5,768 nucleotides of DNA from Candidatus Equibacterium intestinale (GCA_018064305.1 JAGHVP010000048.1:1-5768), one strand, 5' to 3'; positions 1-5,768 are shown, counted from the stretch's first letter. Notes: generated by a model from the sequence alone, not told the origin. A program made the numbers and translations.

Positions 1-11
1 GAATAAATGTA

Positions 12-19
12 TATTTTTG
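12..19 (+). promoter_or_regulatory. Bacteroidota -7 promoter box for the barrel-remnant gene
   Basis: TATTTTTG matches the Bacteroidota sigma-ABfr -7 consensus TAnnTTTG exactly. It lies 43 bp before the ATG at 63, which predicts a leader of about 39 nt. The matching -33 TTTG would fall upstream of the window, so only half of the promoter can be judged. Confidence 0.5.
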
Positions 20-62
20 TTTAAAATAACACGAGAATATAAACCATTAAATACAGTTTGAC

Positions 63-306
63 ATGAAAAAAACTCTTTTAGTTATTGCTGCAATGTTTGC
101 ATTGGTAATCTCTGCAAACGCACAGGCAAAATTCGGTGTACAGGGCGCAATGAGCCTGGCAAAAATGGCAAACGGCGGTTCAGGTGAGAGCATTCTCAGC
201 TGGCAGGCAGGCGTAGTTTTCGACTATGACTTCCAGAGCAACCTTTATCTCAGCACAGGCCGGTCCCTACGCAGGATACTGCATCGGTGCAGCATGGTAT
301 TTCTAA
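63..306 (+). pseudogene. Collapsed outer-membrane beta-barrel protein gene (internal deletion plus frameshift)
   Basis: The start encodes a clear Sec signal peptide (KK, hydrophobic run LLVIAAMFALVI, likely cleavage ANA|Q at residue 20). It continues as a typical Bacteroidota PorT/OmpW-like barrel start (AKFGVQGAMSLAKM, then WQAGVVFDYDF and NLYLSTG, ending near base 260). From there this frame degenerates into an arginine-rich stretch and runs through the downstream terminator to 371. In the +1 frame, 259-303 reads AGPYAGYCIGAAWYF and stops at 304-306. That is a plausible barrel ending, with the terminal Phe that outer-membrane barrels use for assembly. Intact relatives are usually about 180-250 residues, whereas the two pieces here total about 80. 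I infer an internal deletion with loss of frame, so the folded barrel is almost certainly not made. A sequencing or assembly error could explain the frameshift but not the missing length. The promoter and terminator remain intact. Confidence 0.65.
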
Positions 307-326
307 ACCAACCCGCAATATTACTG

Positions 327-360
327 AAAGGGCGGCCCCGGCGGGCTGCCCTTTTGTTTT
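327..360 (+). terminator. Rho-independent terminator after the barrel remnant
   Basis: A 12-bp stem (327-338 pairing with 343-354, one G-T pair) closes a 4-nt CGGC loop. The T-rich tract TTTTGTTTT (352-360) follows. It sits 20 bp after the +1-frame stop at 304-306. That spacing supports this stop as the ancestral gene end. The tract also contains the -33 box of the next promoter. Confidence 0.85.
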
Positions 361-382
361 ATAGAAAATAATCCTAAATTTG
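353..382 (+). promoter_or_regulatory. Bacteroidota promoter for the DUF4199-glycosyltransferase operon
   Basis: The -33 box TTTG (353-356) is followed by 18 bp and then the -7 box TAAATTTG (375-382), a full match to TTTG-N18-TAnnTTTG. Transcription should start near 386-389, giving a leader of about 20 nt before the ATG at 408. The -33 box lies inside the T-tract of the preceding terminator. Confidence 0.75.
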
Positions 383-407
383 CTCTGATTTAAGCATCAG
401 TCCGGAA

Positions 408-941
408 ATGGAAGAATACGACAACAGATACAAATGGTCTCAGGCCGCGGCAAAAGGTCTGATTCTGGCAGGCGCCTGCATTGCATTGACCGCCCTGACA
501 TACCTCAGCTCAAGTGTATTGCTGAACTCTGTCCTACAGATTGGCAGGACATTCCTGTGCATATGGCTGCTCATACGCTTCATGCAGGAATACAACCGCA
601 CCACCGGCCAGCCGGCCATGGGATTTGCGCGTGCCACAGTGCTGCTTTCATCAATTATCTGCGCATTCTTCGATGCAGCCAGCTACATGTGGCTCTTCCC
701 CAGTCTCAAGGAAACAGTCGAGGCCGCATTCAATGAAGCTGTCATGCAGATTCCCGAAGAGGGACGGTACTTGATGGAGAACATGATGGACAGCATGCCC
801 AAGTGGACCTTCATCGTAGGGTTCCTCAAGGATTATGTCATTGGAATAATAGCCGCCGCCATAGCAAACTCCAGCATCAACAGTAGAAACTCCATCTTCG
901 ACGGTACAGAAAAAGAAGAAGAGGAAGACGAACTTGCATAA
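408..941 (+). CDS. DUF4199 family four-helix membrane protein
   Basis: This 177-residue protein has four predicted membrane helices at about residues 13-38, 39-59, 71-96 and 131-154. A soluble loop at 97-130 contains the sequence PSLKETVEAAFNEAV, and the short C-terminal tail (169-177) is strongly acidic. Length and helix layout match DUF4199, a Bacteroidota inner-membrane family of unknown function. The ATG at 408 sits about 20 nt after a strong promoter and has no Shine-Dalgarno sequence, as is usual in this phylum. The glycosyltransferase start follows the stop after 12 bp, so the two are co-transcribed. A membrane partner or accessory role for that enzyme is inference from this linkage. 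The family call rests on topology and context, because I recognise no catalytic motif. Confidence 0.8.
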   Translation: MEEYDNRYKWSQAAAKGLILAGACIALTALTYLSSSVLLNSVLQIGRTFLCIWLLIRFMQEYNRTTGQPAMGFARATVLLSSIICAFFDAASYMWLFPSLKETVEAAFNEAVMQIPEEGRYLMENMMDSMPKWTFIVGFLKDYVIGIIAAAIANSSINSRNSIFDGTEKEEEEDELA

Positions 942-953
942 AAACAGCCTGAC

Positions 954-1904
954 ATGGACCTATCAATAGTTGTTTCACTTTTCAACGAAGAAGAATCCCT
1001 GCCCGAACTTCTCGAAAACATCCGCAATGCTTTCGCAGACCGGCCGGTGGAATACGAAGTCATAATGGTTGACGACGGCAGCACCGACGGCTCGTGGGCC
1101 TGCATCAATTCACTCAAAGAGAAATACAGCAACATCCGCGGCATCAGGTTCCGCCGCAACTACGGCAAATCAGCCGCGCTGTACTGTGGTTTCGAAGCCG
1201 CAACGGGCGACATAGTGGTAACGATGGACGCCGACCTGCAGGACGACCCGCAGGAGATTCCAGAAATGATGCGTATGATAAAGGAAGACGGATACGACCT
1301 GGTATCGGGCTGGAAGCAGACACGCCACGACAATGTCCTCACAAAGAACATCCCGTCGAAGCTTTATAACTGGGCTGCGCGTAAAGTGACAGGCATCAGG
1401 CTCCACGACATGAACTGCGGGCTGAAAGCTTACCGCAGCGAGGTGGTAAAAAACATCGAGGTCTACGGCGAGATGCACCGCTTCATCCCCTATCTGGCCA
1501 AGAATGCAGGATTCTCAAACATCGGTGAGAAGGTGGTGCACCACACTGCCCGCAAATACGGTAAAAGCAAGTTCGGCATAGAAAGGTTCATGAACGGATT
1601 CCTGGACCTGATGAGCATCTGGTTCCTTCAGAAATTCGGACGCAAGCCTATGCACCTTTTCGGGCTCATGGGCACCCTGACTTTCTTTGTTGGTGCTGTA
1701 ATTGCCGTATGGCTGATTGCCGCAAAGCTTGTGCATCAGAGCAACGGGGCATATTTCCGCGCAGTCACGGACCAGCCCCTTTTCTACCTTGCCCTTGTAG
1801 CGCTGCTGATAGGCACACTGCTGTTCCTCACCGGTTTCCTGGCAGAACTTATATGCCGCAACGTCGAGGGGCGGAACAACTACAATATCAGAGAGACCCT
1901 ATAG
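954..1904 (+). CDS. Family 2 glycosyltransferase, GtrB/DPM1-like (polyprenyl-phosphate type)
   Basis: The 316-residue protein opens with the GT2 fold (SIVVSLFNEEESLPELL, residues 4-20). It has the nucleotide-binding DDGSTDGS (40-47) and the metal-binding DADLQDDP (92-99, DxD-type D92/D94). HRFIP (175-179) and RKYGKSKFG (200-208) are hallmarks of the dolichol-phosphate-mannose synthase/GtrB branch. Two C-terminal membrane helices (about 233-260 and 275-300) match the GtrB topology. Such enzymes move a sugar from a nucleotide sugar to a polyprenyl phosphate on the cytoplasmic face of the inner membrane. The sugar cannot be told from sequence. It is the second gene of an operon with the DUF4199 protein. 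Its TAG stop overlaps that of the convergent meaB by sharing CTATAG at 1899-1904. No terminator is visible between them. ArnC-like undecaprenyl-phosphate transferases are the main alternative. Confidence 0.9.
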   Translation: MDLSIVVSLFNEEESLPELLENIRNAFADRPVEYEVIMVDDGSTDGSWACINSLKEKYSNIRGIRFRRNYGKSAALYCGFEAATGDIVVTMDADLQDDPQEIPEMMRMIKEDGYDLVSGWKQTRHDNVLTKNIPSKLYNWAARKVTGIRLHDMNCGLKAYRSEVVKNIEVYGEMHRFIPYLAKNAGFSNIGEKVVHHTARKYGKSKFGIERFMNGFLDLMSIWFLQKFGRKPMHLFGLMGTLTFFVGAVIAVWLIAAKLVHQSNGAYFRAVTDQPLFYLALVALLIGTLLFLTGFLAELICRNVEGRNNYNIRETL

Positions 1905-3008
1905 CTTGTACTTGTCAATCAGTTCACCTGCAGCGGCGAACGAGTCAAGCTTGCCTTCAAGCACTGCGTCCTCATAGTCAGGAAGCAGCTTTTCAATCAC
2001 CGGATTCTCGTAGAACATGTTCTTGAGGGAATCGTTGATGCTCTCGTACATCCAGTAGCGTGACTGCTCACGGCGTTTCTTCTGGTAATAACCGTTGCCC
2101 TGCACAAGGGCGAAGTAATCTTCTATCTTCTGCAGGATCTCTGTCAGACCGGTTTTGTTGACAGCTGAAGAGACGAGTGCCGTGGGCACCCAACCAGACT
2201 CTGTAGGGGGGAACAAGTGCAGCGCATTGGCATAAAGGGCACGTGCCATATTGGCCTTCTCGACATTGTTTCCATCAGCCTTTGTAATGGCAATCAGGTC
2301 TGACATCTCCATAATGCCGCGCTTGATGCCCTGAAGGTCATCTCCGGCTCCGGAGAGCATAAGCAGCAGGAAGAAGTCGCTCATGGAATGGACGGCAGTC
2401 TCGCTCTGCCCCACTCCTACTGTTTCTATGAAAATCACGTCATAGTCCGCAGCTTCGCAGAGAAGGATTGTCTCACGTGTGCGGCGTGCCACTCCGCCAA
2501 GCGATCCGGCGCTGGGGCTGGGGCGGATGAAAGCCTTGGGGTCGTTGCTCAATGTCTCCATCCTGGTCTTGTCGCCGAGTATCGAGCCCTTGCTGCGTTC
2601 GCTCGACGGATCGATCGCCAGCACAGCCAGCTTGTGCCCCTTGGACGTAAGATATGAGCCGAACGCCTCTATGAACGTACTCTTACCGGCACCGGGAACG
2701 CCGGTGATGCCGATACGCATTGTCTTCTTTGTGGATGAAATCCGCTGGCAGCGGGCGATTATCTCATCAGCCACCTTGCGGTGTGCCGGCGAGAGGCTCT
2801 CCACCAGGGTGATTGCCTGGCTCAGGACCGTTGTGTCACCGGAAGTTATCCCATCCATATATTCATCCACGCTCTTGAGTGCGGGACGGCGGTAACGGCC
2901 CGCCTTCAGATACGGATTGATCTGGGGAGGCTGTGCCACACCGTTGTTGATGACAAGTGCAGACTCGTCATTCTTGTAATCATCAAAAAAATCTCCTTGT
3001 TTTTCCAT
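1899..3008 (-). CDS. meaB: Methylmalonyl-CoA mutase-associated GTPase MeaB (ArgK family)
   Basis: This is a 369-residue G3E-class P-loop GTPase. It has Walker A GVPGAGKST (103-111), the AIDPSS segment (131-136), GSILGDKTRM (141-150), the ETVGVGQSE switch (195-203) and the guanine-specifying TKAD (242-245). MeaB and human MMAA bind methylmalonyl-CoA mutase, gate loading of adenosylcobalamin and protect the enzyme from inactivation. In Bacteroidales that mutase interconverts succinyl-CoA and methylmalonyl-CoA on the succinate-propionate route. The N-terminal stretch of about 40 residues before the conserved region is longer than in some homologues. The C-terminal helices (about 310-369) fit the dimerisation arm. 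The gene starts 8 bp after the DUF1573 stop, with a weak AGGA 3 nt before the ATG, so it is probably expressed from the promoter near 4190. The older name ArgK (arginine/ornithine transport kinase) is a misannotation. No mutase subunit lies in the window. Confidence 0.93.
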   Translation of the reverse strand: MEKQGDFFDDYKNDESALVINNGVAQPPQINPYLKAGRYRRPALKSVDEYMDGITSGDTTVLSQAITLVESLSPAHRKVADEIIARCQRISSTKKTMRIGITGVPGAGKSTFIEAFGSYLTSKGHKLAVLAIDPSSERSKGSILGDKTRMETLSNDPKAFIRPSPSAGSLGGVARRTRETILLCEAADYDVIFIETVGVGQSETAVHSMSDFFLLLMLSGAGDDLQGIKRGIMEMSDLIAITKADGNNVEKANMARALYANALHLFPPTESGWVPTALVSSAVNKTGLTEILQKIEDYFALVQGNGYYQKKRREQSRYWMYESINDSLKNMFYENPVIEKLLPDYEDAVLEGKLDSFAAAGELIDKYKL

Positions 3009-3016
3009 TTGTCCTG

Positions 3017-4135
3017 CTATTTGACAATACCGTTGACGAAGAAGTCGAGGCGGGGGCGCAGAGGCGAATTGGTGGTGAATGTCAGCACGCTTACAAACTC
3101 TCCTGCGTCAATGCCCGAAGTATTGAACTTGATCTTGAACTCGGCACTCTTGCCCACTGCAATCTTGACAGGCCCCTGTGTAAGGATCTGTGCGTTGCCG
3201 TCCTCACTGTCAATCTTGTATATTGTGAGTGGGCTCTTGCCTGTATTCTTTATGACAATTGTATGATCCACAACTTTACCTTTCGACACTTCTCCCATAT
3301 CAAGATATCCCTGGTCGAAAGTGGGGATCGGCCCTTTGTCGCGCATCGCCTGCGTGTATCCGTCAAAGTCTTCCGCAATCACAGCCACAACCTTGAGCTT
3401 CTCGGCAGCCTGTTTCCCGTCTATCGAGAATGATGCAAAGTATTCATTCTTTCCCCATTTCTTCTCGCCGTTGGCAGTGTTTACAGTATAAGTTATTGTA
3501 GACTTGCCGTTTGCAGGGACAGGATTGGGAACGATTGCAACACTCAACGCAGGATCCTCACTCTTCACTGTGACTTTCACAGGCGACTTGGAGAGGTTTG
3601 CTATGGTTGATGCATCTGACTTGGCCTTGCCCTGGTACATGTTGCCTACAAGGAATGTCGTCTCCTTTGTTGCAAGCACATCTCCTATCTTGTGAGTGTA
3701 CATCTCCTTGAGAGTCATCTTCTTGCCGTATACCGTGCCCTTTATCTGCAGCACAACGGGGCGGTTCACACCTGAAATATATGCTGTCACAGATTTCTTG
3801 AAAGGAAAAGGCCCCTGGTCGTTCTTGAACATGACCTTTATGCTGCCGGTCTTGCCGGGCATCACGGGCTCGCGTGTCCATTTTGGAATGGTGCAGCCGC
3901 AGCTCGACACCACATTGTGGACCACAACGGGCTTCTTGCTTATGTTCTTGAATTCAAATGTGCACTCTACATTCTTGTCAGAGAGGAGTATGTCACCGAA
4001 GTCGTGGATCTTCTTGCCGAACTTCACAACTTCCTCTTCAGGTCTGGCATCATTTGTGCTGTTCTGAGCGCCTGCCGTAAAAACCAGTGCTGCAAAAAGC
4101 ACTGCGGCGAATGAATTTTTTACAAAAGTTTTCAT
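3017..4135 (-). CDS. Secreted DUF1573 protein with three Ig-like domains
   Basis: Read from the ATG at 4135, the protein has 372 residues. It begins with a Sec signal peptide (MKTFVKNSF, then a hydrophobic run, likely cleavage AGA|Q at 23). Residues about 36-135 form a DUF1573 domain with VKFGKKIHDFGDI (37-49) and the family's SSCGCT (77-82). Residues about 140-255 look like a second Ig-like domain, and about 265-372 a third (GYLDMGEVSKG, then VIKNTGKSPLTI). The domains resemble ASPM/SPD-2/Hydin-type Ig folds, and the family's function is unknown. The mature protein should be periplasmic or surface-exposed, and no lipobox Cys is seen. An in-frame ATG 57 bp upstream at 4192 lies inside the -7 box, so it should not be in the mRNA. 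An ATG at 4141 is also possible. It is the first gene of an operon with meaB, whose start follows after 8 bp. Confidence 0.85.
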   Translation of the reverse strand: MKTFVKNSFAAVLFAALVFTAGAQNSTNDARPEEEVVKFGKKIHDFGDILLSDKNVECTFEFKNISKKPVVVHNVVSSCGCTIPKWTREPVMPGKTGSIKVMFKNDQGPFPFKKSVTAYISGVNRPVVLQIKGTVYGKKMTLKEMYTHKIGDVLATKETTFLVGNMYQGKAKSDASTIANLSKSPVKVTVKSEDPALSVAIVPNPVPANGKSTITYTVNTANGEKKWGKNEYFASFSIDGKQAAEKLKVVAVIAEDFDGYTQAMRDKGPIPTFDQGYLDMGEVSKGKVVDHTIVIKNTGKSPLTIYKIDSEDGNAQILTQGPVKIAVGKSAEFKIKFNTSGIDAGEFVSVLTFTTNSPLRPRLDFFVNGIVK

Positions 4136-4189
4136 ACTCATATAAAATTGAGACGACGGCTGTAAAGCAACTATTATGCTAAATGCCCA

Positions 4190-4197
4190 CAAATATA
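4190..4197 (-). promoter_or_regulatory. -7 promoter box for the DUF1573-meaB operon
   Basis: On the minus strand this reads TATATTTG, an exact TAnnTTTG match. Transcription should begin near 4185, giving a leader of about 50 nt before the ATG at 4135. No good -33 TTTG is found at the usual 18-20 bp distance. One TTTG (4209-4212) is only 11 bp away. The opposing promoter's -7 box lies 22 bp further on. Confidence 0.6.
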
Positions 4198-4219
4198 CTA
4201 CATATTGACAAAAAAAGCT

Positions 4220-4227
4220 TATATTTG
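4220..4227 (+). promoter_or_regulatory. -7 promoter box for the ferredoxin gene
   Basis: TATATTTG matches the TAnnTTTG consensus exactly and lies 29 bp before the ferredoxin ATG, predicting a leader of about 25 nt. No TTTG occurs at the ideal -33 spacing. Its -33 region (about 4197-4201) abuts the -7 box of the divergent DUF1573 promoter. Confidence 0.65.
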
Positions 4228-4256
4228 CAACTATAAACCAATAAACAACAATTACT

Positions 4257-4430
4257 ATGGCTTACAAGATTTCAGAAGACTGCGCTGCATGCGGCACTTG
4301 TATCGATGAATGTGCAGTAGGTGCTATTTCTGCAGGTGACATATACAAGATCGATCCTGACATGTGCGTTGAATGCGGTGCCTGCGCTGACGTTTGTCCT
4401 ATCGGCGCCATTGCAAAGGCTGAAGAGTAA
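4257..4430 (+). CDS. Small 2[4Fe-4S] ferredoxin (clostridial type)
   Basis: This 57-residue protein contains two CxxCxxCxxxC motifs. One is at Cys9, 12, 15 and 19, and the other at Cys37, 40, 43 and 47, and together they bind two [4Fe-4S] clusters. Length and spacing are those of bacterial-type low-potential ferredoxins. These serve anaerobes as soluble electron carriers, for example with pyruvate:ferredoxin oxidoreductase. The second motif has the usual following Pro (CPIGAI). The first has Ala instead (CAVGAI), a small deviation. The ATG at 4257 follows a consensus -7 box at normal leader distance. A strong terminator starts 29 bp after the stop, so the gene is most likely a single-gene transcript, as is common for abundant ferredoxins. 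Confidence 0.95.
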   Translation: MAYKISEDCAACGTCIDECAVGAISAGDIYKIDPDMCVECGACADVCPIGAIAKAEE

Positions 4431-4459
4431 CCAGCCTTCACTTTTCATCACAGACTAGA

Positions 4460-4497
4460 AGAAAAAGTGGCCTGACAAAGGTCACTTTTTCTTTTTA
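4460..4497 (+). terminator. Rho-independent terminator after the ferredoxin gene
   Basis: A 13-bp stem (4460-4472 with 4480-4492, one G-T pair) encloses a 7-nt loop TGACAAA. The right arm ends in a T run that continues to 4497. The stem base is A/T-rich on both sides, so it may also work in the reverse direction. It separates the ferredoxin gene from secA. Confidence 0.85.
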
Positions 4498-4510
4498 TTA
4501 TTTTTATTGG

Positions 4511-4518
4511 TATATTTG
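4511..4518 (+). promoter_or_regulatory. -7 promoter box for secA
   Basis: TATATTTG is an exact TAnnTTTG match 31 bp before the secA ATG, predicting a leader of about 27 nt. The expected -33 position (about 4489-4492) reads TTCT, an imperfect match. It falls inside the T-tract of the ferredoxin terminator. Confidence 0.65.
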
Positions 4519-4549
4519 TAGATTGTAATCAATTTACGAAACAGTAATT

Positions 4550-5768
4550 ATGGGTTTTATCAAGAAACTATTCGGAACTAAGGCAGACAGGGACCTTAAA
4601 CAGCTCACCCCTATCCTCAACAAGATACTTGCTGAATACGACCGCATCGACAAACTGAGTGACGACGGGCTCCGCGGGGAGTGCGCCGCACTGAAGGCGA
4701 AGATCGCGGCCCGCACAGCCAGCCGCGAAGAAGAGGCGGCGAAGATCCGCGAACAGCTTGCAGATGTAGAAATAAGCATATCTGAAAAAGAAAAGCTTGC
4801 AACAAGGCTGGACAATCTTGTAAAAGAGATCGACGAAGAGATAGAAAAAGCTCTTGACGATGCACTGCCTGAAGCATTCGCAATAATGAAGTCGACAGCA
4901 CGCCGTTTTGCACAGAACGAAACCATCCGCGTCACTGCCACCGACTTCGACCGCGACCTCAGCACCGACCACGACTTCGTGTCTATCGACTGTGACTTTG
5001 CGATATGGAAAAACACCTGGTACGCAGGCGGCAACCCCACCACATGGGATATGGTTCATTACAACGTCCAGCTCATCGGCGGTATCGTACTGCACCAGGG
5101 CAAGATCGCCGAGATGGCGACAGGTGAAGGAAAGACACTGGTTGCAACACTGCCTGTATTCCTCAACGCACTTGGAGGCAAAGGTGTACACGTTGTCACT
5201 GTCAACGACTACCTGGCGAAACGAGACTGCGAATGGATGGGTCCCCTCTATCAGTTCCACGGACTGAGCGTTGACTGCATAGACAAGCACGAGCCCAACA
5301 GCGAGGGCAGGAAGGCGGCATACAGGTGCGATATCACCTTCGGCACCAACAACGAGTTCGGCTTCGACTACCTGCGTGACAACATGGCCATCAACCCCAA
5401 CGAGCTTGTTCAGAAAAAGCATCACTTCGCAATCGTGGACGAGGTCGACTCGGTGCTTATCGACGATGCCCGCACCCCTCTCATCATTTCAGGTCCGATG
5501 CAGCGCGACACAGACAGCACATGGGGCGAATACAAGCCGTATGGCGAGAAGCTCTACAGCGCCCAGCGCCAGATTGTGAGCCAGTTCCTCAACGCGGCCA
5601 AGAAGCTTACCGCCGACGGCAGGGTAAAGGATGAAGGAGAAATCAAGCTTCTCAAGGCGTACAAGGGGCTGCCGAAATATACGCCCCCCATCAAATATCT
5701 TAGCGAGCCCGGCATCAAGGTCATCCTGCAGGAAGCAGAATCCAAGATAATCAGAGAAGCATTTACAG
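4550..5768 (+). CDS. secA: Preprotein translocase ATPase SecA, N-terminal part (runs off the window)
   Basis: The first 406 residues are visible and the frame stays open to the window end. SecA is the ATPase that drives secretory proteins through SecYEG. Visible parts are the N-terminal helix, a charged coiled-coil insertion (about 56-103), a second insertion (about 121-166), the Q-motif region (167-178, HYNVQLIGG), Walker A MATGEGKT (189-196, K195), TVNDYLA (217-223), FGTNNEFGFDYLRDNM (264-279) and Walker B VDEVD (296-300). The preprotein-crosslinking domain begins at about 315. Walker A lies about 87 residues later than in E. coli SecA because of the two insertions, which resemble those of Bacteroides SecA. 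The start at 4550 is supported by the promoter spacing and by the typical MGFIKKLFG opening. The second NBD, scaffold and C-terminal regions lie beyond the window. In E. coli secA is controlled through SecM, but no such arrangement is seen here. Confidence 0.97.
   Translation, partial: MGFIKKLFGTKADRDLKQLTPILNKILAEYDRIDKLSDDGLRGECAALKAKIAARTASREEEAAKIREQLADVEISISEKEKLATRLDNLVKEIDEEIEKALDDALPEAFAIMKSTARRFAQNETIRVTATDFDRDLSTDHDFVSIDCDFAIWKNTWYAGGNPTTWDMVHYNVQLIGGIVLHQGKIAEMATGEGKTLVATLPVFLNALGGKGVHVVTVNDYLAKRDCEWMGPLYQFHGLSVDCIDKHEPNSEGRKAAYRCDITFGTNNEFGFDYLRDNMAINPNELVQKKHHFAIVDEVDSVLIDDARTPLIISGPMQRDTDSTWGEYKPYGEKLYSAQRQIVSQFLNAAKKLTADGRVKDEGEIKLLKAYKGLPKYTPPIKYLSEPGIKVILQEAESKIIREAFT

Noticed and set aside
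52..60. TACAGTTTG resembling a -7 box just before the first start codon
   Set aside because: It has three rather than two bases between TA and TTTG and ends 2 bp before the ATG, leaving no room for a leader.
307..371. Arg-rich C-terminal tail of the first reading frame as a real peptide extension
   Set aside because: It is the translation of the terminator hairpin and T-tract, so it results from the frame loss rather than being a selected sequence.
434..774. Extra plus-strand frames within the DUF4199 gene
   Set aside because: They are out-of-frame readings of the DUF4199 coding sequence with no membrane or domain pattern of their own.
901..934. Purine-rich GAA/GAG run at the end of the DUF4199 gene as a repeat element
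   Set aside because: It simply encodes the acidic Lys/Glu/Asp tail and the units are imperfect and few.
2479..2895. Plus-strand open frames opposite meaB
   Set aside because: They are shadows of the well-supported MeaB frame, with no promoter box or family resemblance.
4568..5425. Long minus-strand open reading frame of 285 residues opposite secA
   Set aside because: It is the antisense shadow of a clear SecA coding sequence. Its translation is Cys/Val-rich with no recognisable domain.
1..5768. Possible novel defence, mobile or CRISPR-like system
   Set aside because: There are no repeat arrays, transposase, integrase, terminal repeats or toxin-antitoxin pairs. All intact genes belong to known housekeeping or common Bacteroidota families.

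Overview
The window reads as ordinary chromosomal DNA of a Bacteroidota bacterium, most likely Bacteroidales. Four signs support this. The SecA has the long N-terminal insertions seen in Bacteroides-type SecA. The promoters match the Bacteroidota -7 consensus TAnnTTTG. Gene starts mostly lack Shine-Dalgarno sequences. The family mix (DUF4199, DUF1573, MeaB, an 8-Cys ferredoxin and an outer-membrane beta-barrel remnant) fits a gut-type anaerobe that probably makes propionate or succinate.

Layout: (1) 1-360 holds a promoter, a collapsed outer-membrane beta-barrel gene (signal peptide and first strands, then a frame-shifted barrel C-terminus) and a strong terminator. (2) 353-1904 is a plus-strand two-gene operon: a four-helix DUF4199 membrane protein and a GtrB/DPM1-type family 2 glycosyltransferase. 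Its -33 box lies in the T-tract of the preceding terminator. (3) 1899-4135 is a minus-strand operon: a secreted three-domain DUF1573 protein followed 8 bp later by meaB. meaB converges on the glycosyltransferase, and one CTATAG palindrome supplies both stop codons. (4) 4190-4227 is a compact divergent promoter region. (5) 4257-4497 is a short 2[4Fe-4S] ferredoxin gene with its own terminator. (6) 4511-5768 is the secA promoter and the first 406 codons of secA, which runs off the window.

The transcription units look functionally unrelated: membrane glycolipid transfer, a methylmalonyl-CoA mutase chaperone, electron transfer and protein export. They are packed tightly, with regulatory elements sharing bases. 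I see no mobile element, CRISPR array, RNA gene or defence system, and nothing that amounts to a new biological system. The points most worth a second look are the broken barrel gene, the terminator/promoter fusion, the shared palindromic stop and the DUF1573-meaB pairing.
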